This document shows, one piece after another, positions 11,927-21,824 of a DNA stretch of 64,000 nucleotides (within the stretch, counting starts at the first letter, position 1; each line of letters begins with the position of its first letter). The position numbers and the translations under genes were made by a program. The notes beneath the pieces are model-generated. The model was not told the DNA's origin and did not search any database. It saw nothing but the letters and a program-made list of their open reading frames with translations. Source of the DNA: Henckelia pumila (taxonomy: Eukaryota > Streptophyta > Magnoliopsida > Lamiales > Gesneriaceae); the NCBI RefSeq assembly GCF_033568475.1, contig NC_133123.1, positions 23,050,622-23,114,621 of the forward strand. The letters are read 5' to 3'.

Positions 11927-13400
11927 AAATAATTTTGTTGTTAGCCCGATTGTAATTCTTGTTCATTATTTGTTAGAATCATTTTATTGTTCCACAACAT
12001 AGAATAATGTGCGAGAGAAAGATATCATAAGTTTTATAGGCTATTGCTGATGCAAAATCTTTGTAGTTCACTCCTGTATTGTAACATATTACGGTAATAG
12101 CGCCAACAGGTCAGCTTCATCCGTTTGTCCTAATGTACTCAACAGACATTAGCACCCATCACTTTTCAACCTCTTTTCAATATTAGCAGTTTCTACTGTG
12201 TTGTATAGAAGGATGTATGTTGAAAAATGTGGCTGATTTTGTAGCTAGACTTTTATGGCTGGCTACAGCGTATCCCGATCGGAATGTAAGCCTCTTCTGT
12301 GTACTGAAATGCTTGGGACGGGTTGTTATTAAATATCCACTTTTAGACCCCGCGGGGTTTTCCTTTGTTGGGAGGATCTGAGCGTGTTGGCTTTATTTTC
12401 AAAAAAAAATTCTTCATAGCCATGGTGCAATAACAAAGTTTAATTGAAAACAACGCCACATTGTTTGATTTGGTTATAATATTCTACAAAAGTAATGTGG
12501 TAACTGGTAAGATTGTTTTTATCATAAATATTAGAATTGAAACATAATATGCTATGTTAATACTAATAAATAAAAATACATAAGAATTACAATTCAAACG
12601 ATAAATATATAAATTATAATGCGAAAAATGAATTGGATTATGATAAATTGAAAAAAAAAATGAGGGAAAATGCCGACCTTTTTTGAAAGGGGTCAAGTTC
12701 AAGAAGTAATTTATCTATACTATTATATAAAAGTTGAGACTCATATAACTGTTTTAGTACGTTTGATGACACCAATACAAATTTACAACTTTAATCCTCA
12801 AACATACATTGTACTTTATATAAATTATTGGGTAAAATGGTAAAAACTCACGGTTGCATTTCCCACTCCCATCATTAAAAACCAGCCACTATCTGTGTGT
12901 TGCTAAAATTAAAGATTCATTTCAGTTAAAGAATTTCATTGCAATTTTGTTTAATATCAACATATTATTTGTAAATTATTAAAATTTTATATTTATTATA
13001 ATTTTAATTAGATATTAAATTATTTACATATACGCAAAACATGTACATCGATTGTTAGTATACATTATTTATTCATAGCTAAATGTGTCGGTGCAATTTT
13101 GGAATTATGAAAAAATAATGTTACCAGAGTAGTTATTATCGACCACACTTGTGAGACCCCTCCCACATGAGAAAAATGAAATGTTTAAAATGAGTTTAAA
13201 ATGTGCTACAATGGACTTTTATAGCAACTTGAGTTAATCATTTTCGTAAAGCGAGGACGAATACGAAGTAGTTGCTATAACTACCCATTGTGTGCAGTCG
13301 CACAGACGCGGGCCTGGCTCCAAAGCGTGACACCACTTGACTTGAGATTATGTTTGGTTTGGTTTATTTGTTTGAAATTGGATTATTTTAACTAGTGGAT
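11927..13400. other. 3' flank of TBL and intergenic DNA
   Basis: The first ~300 bp are probably 3' UTR. From about 12480 the sequence is very AT-rich with no supported gene. A slightly GC-richer patch at 13135-13335 (GTGAGACCCCTCCC...CAAAGCGTGACACC) looks like a retroelement LTR fragment, but I could not place it. Confidence 0.45.
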
Positions 13401-13414
13401 CTGGTGATTACCGT

Positions 13415-13435
13415 ATAATAATAATAATAATAATA

Positions 13436-13467
<32 letters not shown>

Positions 13468-13475
13468 TGATGATG
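13415..13475. repeat. (TAA)n/(TGA)n microsatellite
   Basis: About 60 bp of perfect and near-perfect ATA/TAA trinucleotide repeats, ending in several GATs. Confidence 0.95.
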
Positions 13476-13605
13476 AATCTTTTTTAAAAAGATTTAGAAA
13501 ACTTATTATTTTTTTAAATTGAAATAATGAGAAAAATATAATATAAAGAAAAATCATATAATTAGTTTGATAGGAGGTATTTTTGGGTAGGATTAATAAG
13601 TAAAT

Positions 13606-14407
13606 GGGTGTTTGGTTCACATAGCACACATCCTTGGATAACCCAAGGGTCCTGTAATAACTGGCCTTGTAGGCATGAAAAACACGGACAGTTCATCAAC
13701 GTGAAAGAGCAGGTATTGTCAATATTTTATGAACAGTAATTGAGATTATGGAGCACATTTTACTCTTTTACCCATGACCCTAATAAATGTTCTCTTTCTC
13801 TTTTTCCATTGTCTTAATCGCACAACACAGAAATAGATCCAGATCTGGACATCTTCAACGTGAAGTAAGATATGTAGATGCATCTACAGATCTGCGATGT
13901 AGCTTTTTGATGACCAATATTTGAATCTAGGTTTTACGATTTTCCATTTACTCGTATACATTTTCCAAAGTTTTCACAAATCTCTTGAATATGCAACATT
14001 TTTTGGAAAAAAAAAAAACGAAATCCCACAAATAACCTATGTTGTTATATATCTACATTAAGTTTCAGATCTACTCACCGATTTTGTTGTTTTCACTGGA
14101 TCTGAAAAATGGATTTGGAGAAGAGATAAAAAAGAGATGAAGAAGACATAAATGGGGAACTCTGCGTATGTAATAAAGAAGAGACAAGTCACGCTTATTG
14201 ATTGTAAATTTGGAGAAGGTTCCAGGGTATAGAAGGTTCCAGGATATATTTGTCTTTCTATGTATATGAGTAAATGGTATTACAACTTTTATAAAATGAA
14301 CCAAACACTATTATTATAAGATGGTAGTATTATATATCCTCTCATATTTTTTATTAATCCATTCTCCATAATAATCTCAATTCTCATCATATGTACCAAA
14401 CGGGGCA
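13606..14407. mobile_element. Possible non-autonomous Harbinger-like element
   Basis: The left end GGGTGTTTGGTTCACATA and the inverted right end TATGTACCAAACGGGGC pair imperfectly. A second inverted match lies inside (AATTGAGATTATGGAG at 13739-13755 against CTCCATAATAATCTCAATT at about 14366-14384). I could not find a convincing target-site duplication, so the limits are tentative. Confidence 0.35.
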
Positions 14408-14490
14408 TTATATTATAAATAGTAAAAGATATTCCAATCCTATACGGTAAAAGATATTCCAATCCTCTACGATATTTGATTGCAAATTTA

Positions 14491-14875
14491 TCGTTTGGTT
14501 CAAGTGATGAAATAAATAATACATAGATAAGTAATATAATGCAATATAAAATAAATAAGAAATGATAGTTAACAGAGTATTTGATTTGATTGATAGATTA
14601 TATTTTATTTGATTTGATTGATTAAATTTTATATGAAAATGATAAATTATCATTTTGTCCTTTTAACAATAAATAAAATATAAATAATATTATTTATAAA
14701 GGTAATATAGTTATTTAAATTCAATGATTTGATTGATGTAAGATAAATAATAAATGATTTGATTGATATAAAATTAATAATTAATAGATGGATAAATAAT
14801 ATGACAAAAAGAACGCGAGATTGGATAAGATAAATTATACATAGACTAATAATACCTCGTACCAAACGGTACGTT
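14491..14875 (+). mobile_element. Tourist/Harbinger-like MITE, copy A
   Basis: About 385 bp, beginning TCGTTTGGTTCAAG after a TTA and ending GTACCAAACGGTACG. The interior (GATTTGATTGAT motifs, a TTAACAATAAATAAAATA block and ATTTATAAAGG) aligns along its whole length with copies B (30785-31177) and C (58764-59150, inverted). Copy A has the most decayed ends and its right TTA duplication is not visible. Confidence 0.75.
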
Positions 14876-15036
14876 GAATGAACTATTTATCTTAAATCAT
14901 TAATTATTTATCTCATATCAATAAAAATAATATTATTATTATTTTTAATATATTTTTTAATTTATATACACTAAATTTTTTTTGACGAATTAATATACAT
15001 TAATTTTTTGTGAGGGTAAAATTTTAACTTTCTACT

Positions 15037-18000
15037 TTATCTCAATACAAGATCTCCTACTTGGAAAGATCTTGGTTTGACTCTGTCATTGTATGCTTTA
15101 GTCATACAAGCTCGATATCTCTCTGCTCGTGTCGAAGCTTCATCTCTCAGTTCATCCACCAAGTCCAATGAAATTCGGAGGGCTTGGTCATTCCCAGATG
15201 AAGTGTACTGTTTCACTCGCCATGATTGCTCTCCGATTTCGGCAGGAGCCACAGCTTCCGCTCCGTAGGCCAGGTTGAAAGGAGATTCTCCAGTTGAAGA
15301 GCGTGGAGTGGTTCGATATGCCCATAGAACACTTGGCAACTCATCCACCCATTTTTCTTTGGCATTGCCTAGGCGTGTTTTGAGGTGCTGTAGAATGGTC
15401 CGGTTGGTGACCTCGGTTTGCCCATTTGCTTGAGGATTCCCTACAGAAGTGAAGAACTGCCTGATAGAGAGTCCTTTGCACCAGTCTTTTATCTTCGCTC
15501 TAGAGCATTGAGTTCCATTGTCTGAAACCAAGGTTTGAGGAATGCCAAATCTGCATATTATATTCTTCCATAAAAAATTGATTACATCTCTCTCGGATAT
15601 TTTGGCCAATGGTTCAGCTTCGACCCATTTGGTGAAATAATCCACAGCTACTATCAGAAATTTTCTTTGTCCGGTAGCAGGAGGAAAAAGACCTACCAAA
15701 TCCATTCCCCATTGAGCAAAAGGTAGAGGACTTTCCAGGGGCTGTAAGATTGTAGTCGGCTGGTGATGGAAGTTAGCATGCTCTTGACATGCGTGACAAT
15801 GTTTTGCTAACTCAATAGCGTCTTGCTTCATCGTTGGCCAAAAGTACCCTTGGCGCAATGCTTTCCCCGCGAGAGCTCTGCCAGCTAAGTGATTTCCACA
15901 TATTCCTTCATGAATTTCACGGAGCACATAGTTTCCCTTAGCTGGCGTTAGACACTTTAGGTAAGGTGAAGAGAAACCTCTTTTGTACAGTTCTCCGTCA
16001 ATGATCGTGAACCGAGCAGCTCTCACTCTAAGTTTTCGAGCTTCGACTTGGTTAGCAGGTAGTTTCTCTTGCTTTAAATAGTCGATTATTTCATCTTTCC
16101 AACTAGGCTCTTTGCTGTCAGCACAGAAGATTGTAACATCACTTCCATCAGTTTTTTCCTTGCCATAAGTTAGGAATGTAATTTTCCTACTATCAATGTT
16201 GGCCAAGGAGCTTGCTAACTTGGCAAGGCGGTCTGCTGACTCATTTTTCCCTCTAGGTATCTGCTTTATATCATAGCTGTCTAAACGCGAGAGAAGCTCG
16301 TTCACTTGAGTGAGGTATTCAAACATTTTATCTTCCTTCGCTTCATAATTTCCCTTAACCTGACTGACGATAAGTTGGGAGTCACTATGTATCGTTAGTC
16401 TTTTTGCTCCGACCGACAGGGCCAATTTAATTCCCATGATGAAAGCTTCATATTCTGCCTCATTATTCGTTGCAGGGAATAGAAAATAGACGGCATATTG
16501 AAATTTATCTCCCTGTGGGCTCTCCACAATTATACCTGCACCGCTTCCTGTAGAGGTTGATGACCCGTCGACATAAACCATCCATGTTTGGGTGGATCTT
16601 TCTTCTTGAGTTACTGTCATTTCTACTAGAAAATCAGCCAGGATTTGTGCTTTAATCGCTGGACGCGGGCGATATTCAATTCCATATTGGCTCAGTTCAA
16701 CAGCCCACTTAACCATTCTTCCTGATGCTTCAGGACTCGAGATAATTTGTTTGAGAGGATGATTGGTGAGTACAATTATTGGATGAGAGTGAAAGTAAGG
16801 ACGTAATTTTCTCGCTGCAATTACCAAAGCCAGTGCCAGTTTCTCGATTTTTGTATATCTTAATTCTGCTCCGTGTAAAGTTCGACTGATATAATAAACT
16901 GGTTTGTGCTCACGTCCTACTTCAGAGACCAATACTGCACTTACCGCCTCCGCAGATATTGCCAGATAAATTAACAGGGTGTCACCTTCGTTTGGTTTTA
17001 CCAACAACGGCGGAGAGGTCAGATGCACTTTCAACTCGTCAAATGCTTGCTGACACTCTTCTGTCCATTGAAAACCTTTCCCACTCCTCAACATTTTGAA
17101 AAATGGTAAACCCTTGTCTGCAGATCTTGAGATAAATCGGTTGAGGGCGGCCAAACGTCCTGTCAACTCTTGGATGCCTTTTACACTCTTCGGAGGATTC
17201 ATGTTTAAAATTGCTTTGATTTTTTCCGGGTTGGCCTCTATTCCTCGTTCTGACACCATATAACCGAGAAATTTGCCTCCTCGTACACCAAAAGTGCATT
17301 TATCCGGATTAAGTTTCATCCTGTATTTTCTGAGTATACTGAAACATTCCTCAAGATCTTCCAAATGATTATATGCTTGAATACTTTTGACGAGCATGTC
17401 ATCTATATAAACTTCCATGTTACGCCCGATCAAGTGTTCGAACATGGTATTTACCAGACGCTGATAGGTAGCTCCAGCATTTTTCAAACCAAACGGCATT
17501 ACATCATAACAATAAATTCCCCTGTCGGTGATGAAACTTGCTTTTTCCTGGTCTTCTGGCGCTAGGCCGATCTGATTGTATCCTTGATATGCATCAAGAA
17601 AATTGAGCAGCTCGCATCCTGCTATCGAATCGACTAACAAGTCAATTCGAGGGAGTGGAAACGGATCTTTGGGGCATGCTTTGTTGAGATCAGTGAAATC
17701 TATACACAAACGCCACTTTCCTCCAGGTTTTGGTACTAAAACCACATTTGCAAGCCAATCTGGGTATGAAACTGGCCTGATGTACTTTGCCACTAAGAGT
17801 TTCTCCACTTCCGCGGCTATATGCCGATTTTTCTCTGGACCAAATGCTCTTTTCTTTTGCTTCACCGGTCTCATTTTCGGATCAACACGGAGGTGATGAA
17901 GCGCATATTCATGAGGTATTCCTGGCAGATGCTCATCACCCCAAGAAAACACGTCCAAATTGCGACCAAGAAAATTTTTCAACTTCTCTTCCAGCTCAGG

Positions 18001-20202
18001 AGGTAATTCGGTCCCGATCTTTAGGGTTTTCTTGGGATCAGTTGGAATGATTGCCACATGTTTCAGAGTTTCGGTTGCTGTTATTCTCTCTTTGCTCTCA
18101 GCTTCTTCATCCACCAAATGTATTCCATTTTCACGCAAAAGCTTTCCGGGCTTTGGTGGTTTTTCCTCACTAGAGACTTGTCTTTTCCGATTTTCTGACG
18201 AACCCCGCAGAGTCACTACATGACACTCTCTAGCTAGACGATGATCACCAAGGGCTTCTCCTACTCCTCCTGGAGTCGGAAACTTCAGCTTCATATGATA
18301 TGTCGATCCGATGGCTTGGAATATATTGAGACTTGGTCGTCCCAATATCACATTGTACGCAGATGAAGCTTTTACCACAAGGAATTTCACCATTTTAGTA
18401 GACCGCTTGGGGTAAGAACCCAAGGATAGAGGAAGCGTTACCTCTCCCAAAGCTTCAACTATTTCTCCGGAAAATCCGACTAGTGGAGTGTTGACTGGAG
18501 TTAACTGTGCATTACTAATACCCAACTTGACGAATGCATCATGAAAAATTATGTCGGCCGAACTTCCTGAATCCACTAGAATTTTCTTTACCCAAAAATT
18601 GGAGATTGTGGCTGAGATGATTAAAGCATCATTATGGGTACCCCGAGGGTTCTCCAGATCTTTGTCACTGAATGATAATCCATCTTGGATGGTTCCAACT
18701 TCACATATTGACAAGGATGTGGGGCTGGATAAATTGTTGGTTCCTTTTGCTGCTCGCAGAAGAGCTTTTCTTGCATTGTTCGAGTCGCCACAAGCAGGCC
18801 CCCCAGTGATTACGGCGATTACCCCTCCCGAGGGCAAATTTTCATCCGCTCGTTCATGCTGTTTTCCAGTTTCGTCATGGCGCTTTTGATAGTCATGTTT
18901 TGGTTGTTCGTCCCGATGCCTGTCATCTCGTTTTTCACCGCGGGACTTGTCCACGAAATTTCCCAAATGTCCGCGCTTTATGAGTTTTTCAATTTCTGCT
19001 CGCAAACTGAAGCAATCTTCTGTAGTATGACCTTTATCTTTATGAAAATGACAATACTTTTCCGAACGTTGGCGCTTTGGGTTATTCTGCATTGGGCGAG
19101 GGGGACGCAACAATCCTTGTTTTTCAGCCACTACCAGTATATCGGTCAGACGTGCATTGAGGGGTGTATTCTGGAGACGGGGGCTCTGTGCTGTTCGCTT
19201 CTCGTCTCGCTTTCTAATATCTGGTTTATCTTCTTCTCTCTTTCTTTTATTCAGGTAGTGTGGTTCAATAGATTCTTCAACCCGAATGTATTTCTCAGCT
19301 CTTTCCAGTAATTCCTCTAGGTTTTTGGGCGGCCTTCCCGCTATTGATTCCTTGAACTTCCGATGACGCAAGTTTTGCTGCATTATTCCAGCTAACAAAT
19401 CATGGTTCACGTGTAAGACTTCGTGCACCGCATGAGTAAATCGCCGAACATAGTCCCTCAAACATTCTCCTTCTTTTTGAATGACTGTGAACAAATATGC
19501 TGGTGTTTTTGGGTATTTTTTGTTAATTGAGAATTGCTGGATGAAGCAGTCAGTAAGTTGCTCCAAATTAGCAATAGATCCAGAGGGTAACTTGTTGAAC
19601 CATGTGAGTGCTCTTCCTGATAATGTTGTTCGGAAAATTTTACAGTATGCCGCATCTGTGATATCATACAAATCCGCTTTCGCGTAGAATTTGTCAATAT
19701 GGTCTTGGGGGTCACTCGTTCCATCGAACTCAGGTAAGCTGGGGATTTTGACTCCCTTTGGTAATGCTTCAGATAATATGTCATCAGTGAAGGGGCTTCG
19801 GCGTGACGGCAAAATTGCGGACATATTCTCTCCAGTTACATGTGTGCGAGATCCATCCTTCCGAGCTGGATTAGTGATCTTGTTTTCGCCACAAATGTCA
19901 TGAACTGTGTGAACACTTGCTTCACCGTCTTTCTGAGTAGTATTTTTCTTGGTCCCCCCTTGATCTTTATCATTCACTTTAGATTTATCTTTATTTGGGT
20001 CTCCGTTATTAGGGTCAAGAGATGACGAGCCTTCAGTCTGAGCCTTTTTCTTGCTGCTTTTGCGCTTGCGGGTTTCTAGGTACTGAGCAACTGCATCTTT
20101 TGCTGCGAGTGCGGCTGTGTTTTCCATTAGCGCAGTCAAGTCTTCACGGGTGAGAGTAATACTCGGCGGTGCGTTTCCATTGTTAACATTTCCTTGAGAC
20201 AT
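15037..20202 (-). CDS. Gag-pol polyprotein of a Tat-type gypsy retrotransposon
   Basis: The open frame has 1721 codons from the ATG at 20202; an upstream extension in frame lies over the primer site and is unlikely to be used. Approximate domains in order: capsid/gag 155-300 (PEFDGTSDPQDHIDKF on); zinc knuckle about 384-397; aspartic protease with DSGSS at 544; reverse transcriptase about 815-990 with catalytic YIDD at 932-935; RNase H about 1060-1190; a second RNase H (YVDGSS...) about 1210-1330; integrase HHCC zinc finger about 1430-1475; and integrase core with the D-D-E residues at about 1501, 1561 and 1597. There are no internal stops or frameshifts over 5.2 kb, so insertion or decay is recent. 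The frame closes at TAA right after VGDLVLR, where the integrase tail should continue, so a full enzyme is not encoded. Confidence 0.95.
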   Translation of the reverse strand: MSQGNVNNGNAPPSITLTREDLTALMENTAALAAKDAVAQYLETRKRKSSKKKAQTEGSSSLDPNNGDPNKDKSKVNDKDQGGTKKNTTQKDGEASVHTVHDICGENKITNPARKDGSRTHVTGENMSAILPSRRSPFTDDILSEALPKGVKIPSLPEFDGTSDPQDHIDKFYAKADLYDITDAAYCKIFRTTLSGRALTWFNKLPSGSIANLEQLTDCFIQQFSINKKYPKTPAYLFTVIQKEGECLRDYVRRFTHAVHEVLHVNHDLLAGIMQQNLRHRKFKESIAGRPPKNLEELLERAEKYIRVEESIEPHYLNKRKREEDKPDIRKRDEKRTAQSPRLQNTPLNARLTDILVVAEKQGLLRPPRPMQNNPKRQRSEKYCHFHKDKGHTTEDCFSLRAEIEKLIKRGHLGNFVDKSRGEKRDDRHRDEQPKHDYQKRHDETGKQHERADENLPSGGVIAVITGGPACGDSNNARKALLRAAKGTNNLSSPTSLSICEVGTIQDGLSFSDKDLENPRGTHNDALIISATISNFWVKKILVDSGSSADIIFHDAFVKLGISNAQLTPVNTPLVGFSGEIVEALGEVTLPLSLGSYPKRSTKMVKFLVVKASSAYNVILGRPSLNIFQAIGSTYHMKLKFPTPGGVGEALGDHRLARECHVVTLRGSSENRKRQVSSEEKPPKPGKLLRENGIHLVDEEAESKERITATETLKHVAIIPTDPKKTLKIGTELPPELEEKLKNFLGRNLDVFSWGDEHLPGIPHEYALHHLRVDPKMRPVKQKKRAFGPEKNRHIAAEVEKLLVAKYIRPVSYPDWLANVVLVPKPGGKWRLCIDFTDLNKACPKDPFPLPRIDLLVDSIAGCELLNFLDAYQGYNQIGLAPEDQEKASFITDRGIYCYDVMPFGLKNAGATYQRLVNTMFEHLIGRNMEVYIDDMLVKSIQAYNHLEDLEECFSILRKYRMKLNPDKCTFGVRGGKFLGYMVSERGIEANPEKIKAILNMNPPKSVKGIQELTGRLAALNRFISRSADKGLPFFKMLRSGKGFQWTEECQQAFDELKVHLTSPPLLVKPNEGDTLLIYLAISAEAVSAVLVSEVGREHKPVYYISRTLHGAELRYTKIEKLALALVIAARKLRPYFHSHPIIVLTNHPLKQIISSPEASGRMVKWAVELSQYGIEYRPRPAIKAQILADFLVEMTVTQEERSTQTWMVYVDGSSTSTGSGAGIIVESPQGDKFQYAVYFLFPATNNEAEYEAFIMGIKLALSVGAKRLTIHSDSQLIVSQVKGNYEAKEDKMFEYLTQVNELLSRLDSYDIKQIPRGKNESADRLAKLASSLANIDSRKITFLTYGKEKTDGSDVTIFCADSKEPSWKDEIIDYLKQEKLPANQVEARKLRVRAARFTIIDGELYKRGFSSPYLKCLTPAKGNYVLREIHEGICGNHLAGRALAGKALRQGYFWPTMKQDAIELAKHCHACQEHANFHHQPTTILQPLESPLPFAQWGMDLVGLFPPATGQRKFLIVAVDYFTKWVEAEPLAKISERDVINFLWKNIICRFGIPQTLVSDNGTQCSRAKIKDWCKGLSIRQFFTSVGNPQANGQTEVTNRTILQHLKTRLGNAKEKWVDELPSVLWAYRTTPRSSTGESPFNLAYGAEAVAPAEIGEQSWRVKQYTSSGNDQALRISLDLVDELRDEASTRAERYRACMTKAYNDRVKPRSFQVGDLVLR

Positions 20203-20244
20203 TTTTGAAGTAATATGTGTTCTCAATGACGTAGTGAACGGGTT

Positions 20245-20263
20245 CCCACAGACGGCGCCAAGC
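20245..20263 (-). other. Primer-binding site of the Tat element
   Basis: On the minus strand TTGGCGCCGTCTGTGGGA follows two bases after the LTR end. This GGCGCC-type primer site is usual in the Tat/Athila branch of plant gypsy elements. Confidence 0.7.
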
Positions 20264-20700
20264 TGATGAAGCCAAAAATCACTTGTATATGACACGTTGC
20301 TTCCGCAAAGTTCGGAGTATCAACAGATCCTTGTATGTTCCCGGTGGAGATCTTCGGTGGGTTGTTCCTACGTCACAAAACAAAATCAGAGGAGCCGGGA
20401 GGGTTCCCGGCGAAGGCACTCCGACGCTCAAGTCAGTTATTACTCAAGGAATAATAATCGAGAGTAGAGCGATATAGTGCTTAAGAAACTGTGTACCTTA
20501 ATAATGAGGTGACTTGAGCTATTTATAGATATTCGGAGTGTTTCACGGGCTCGAGCCTCTTATGGGATTTTGTAGAATTCAGGGCCTGCTTGAATTAAAT
20601 ATATATAATATTTAAATAAGCTTGGGCCTCACAAATATTTGGAGTGGACCTTCATGATTGGGCTCAGGCCCAGTTGAATTTTTAGGTGTAACCTATCATT
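20264..20700 (-). repeat. 5' LTR of the Tat element
   Basis: In element sense it ends TTCATCA at 20264 and probably begins TGATAGGTTACACC near 20700, about 437 bp. A TATA box (CTATAAATAGC on the minus strand) lies near 20518-20530. A GC-rich core at about 20395-20436 is shared in order with the LTR at 52840-53408. The outer edge is an estimate because no partner LTR exists for comparison. Confidence 0.7.
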
Positions 20701-21360
20701 ATTGTTTATCAATATCATTATTCCCGTATTCTAGACGAAACTTAAATATTTTCACAATCACGTAATTTTTTATATCATATCCAATAACATTCATCCATGT
20801 TAACGACATTGATAATATGTATTAAGAAAATGTATTTAAAAACTAAAGCTCAAAAGTGAGAAGGTTATGAGTGGTAGTTTGAGAATTTTCCCCTCAAATG
20901 AATCGATCATTGCAAGATGAATCTTTTCAAATATGTCAACTTTTATTGACCTAAAAGACAAAGAACTTCTCTCGTAAAATTAATTAAAAAATAAAAATAA
21001 AAATAATTTTAAAAAATAAGACAGAGAACTGGTCAAAGGTTGAAAATATTGAAATACAAGCCACAATTGCTTTACAGCTTTAAATAATTAAATTGCCTTT
21101 TCCAAATAAAAAAAGAATTTACAGAAATTTTATAATCTTTTATATTTAAAATCCATTAACTTTGCATATTTTTAAATCCCATTTATGAAATTTCCGAGAC
21201 GGATTTGAAACCATTTTGTTAACCACAATTAATAATTTGAATTTTGAATTTAAATATTGCCACTCACCTAATTAATTTTTCTATTATTTAATTGATTCAT
21301 AATTATTTAAATTCCTAATATTCTCCAACTTTGCTTATTTTTCATTATTATTATCAGCCT
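20701..21360. other. AT-rich intergenic DNA
   Basis: No gene or named repeat recognised between the retrotransposon LTR and the AHL promoter region. Confidence 0.5.
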
Positions 21361-21824
21361 TTTCTTGCAAAACCCTAATTTTTACATCTAAAAAAAATTC
21401 GGACACCAACCAAAATTTTGAATTTTTTTTCCCAATTTCACGGATACAGTTCTGATCTTGCTCTGTAATGGCAGAAATTTAAAAAATATATATATTTTTG
21501 AAAATTTTACCCCGCATTTTCCTGCAGCGGAGCTTCTGGTGTACTGGGATGATCTTGGAATTTTTAAGCCTGAATCTTTGATTACAAGATTGTCCGAGTT
21601 CCTGAACTGGATTTTTTGTAAGATTTTCTGGGTAATTCAAGTTTTACCTTGTGGTGCTCTTAAAATTTCTACTTTGGGGTAAATTTTGTTTGGTGGTTTT
21701 CTCAGTTAGTCCTGCGTGTTTGAGGTGAAAAAGACACGATCTTTGTCATATTTAGTGAGTTTAGTTCCGAGAATCTTCTGGGGTTTAAGGATTTTGTAGG
21801 TGTCTGATATACTTTAGTGTATTA
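21361..21824 (+). promoter_or_regulatory. AHL gene promoter/leader with a telo-box
   Basis: AAACCCTAA at 21370-21378 is a telo-box, common near transcription starts of plant housekeeping and nuclear-protein genes. The following ~450 bp to the ATG are likely leader. A GTAAGA donor near 21617 and a TTTCTCAG acceptor near 21707 could frame a leader intron, but this is not proven. Confidence 0.45.

Larger units (their letters stand above)
15037..20700 (-). mobile_element. Tat-lineage Ty3/gypsy retrotransposon, 3'-truncated
   Basis: Element sense is the minus strand. The 5' LTR (about 20700 down to 20264), primer site and full-length gag-pol frame are present, but the element stops inside the integrase C-terminal region near 15037. 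There is no chromodomain-like tail, 3' untranslated region or 3' LTR. Beyond 15037 the sequence is unrelated AT-rich DNA leading to MITE copy A. The Tat assignment rests on the second (archaeal-type) RNase H between RNase H and integrase and on the GGCGCC primer site. Confidence 0.85.

Noticed and set aside
17365-20025. Many plus-strand open frames of 60-151 codons
   Set aside because: They lie opposite the open gag-pol frame and show no domain; they are shadows of its codon composition.
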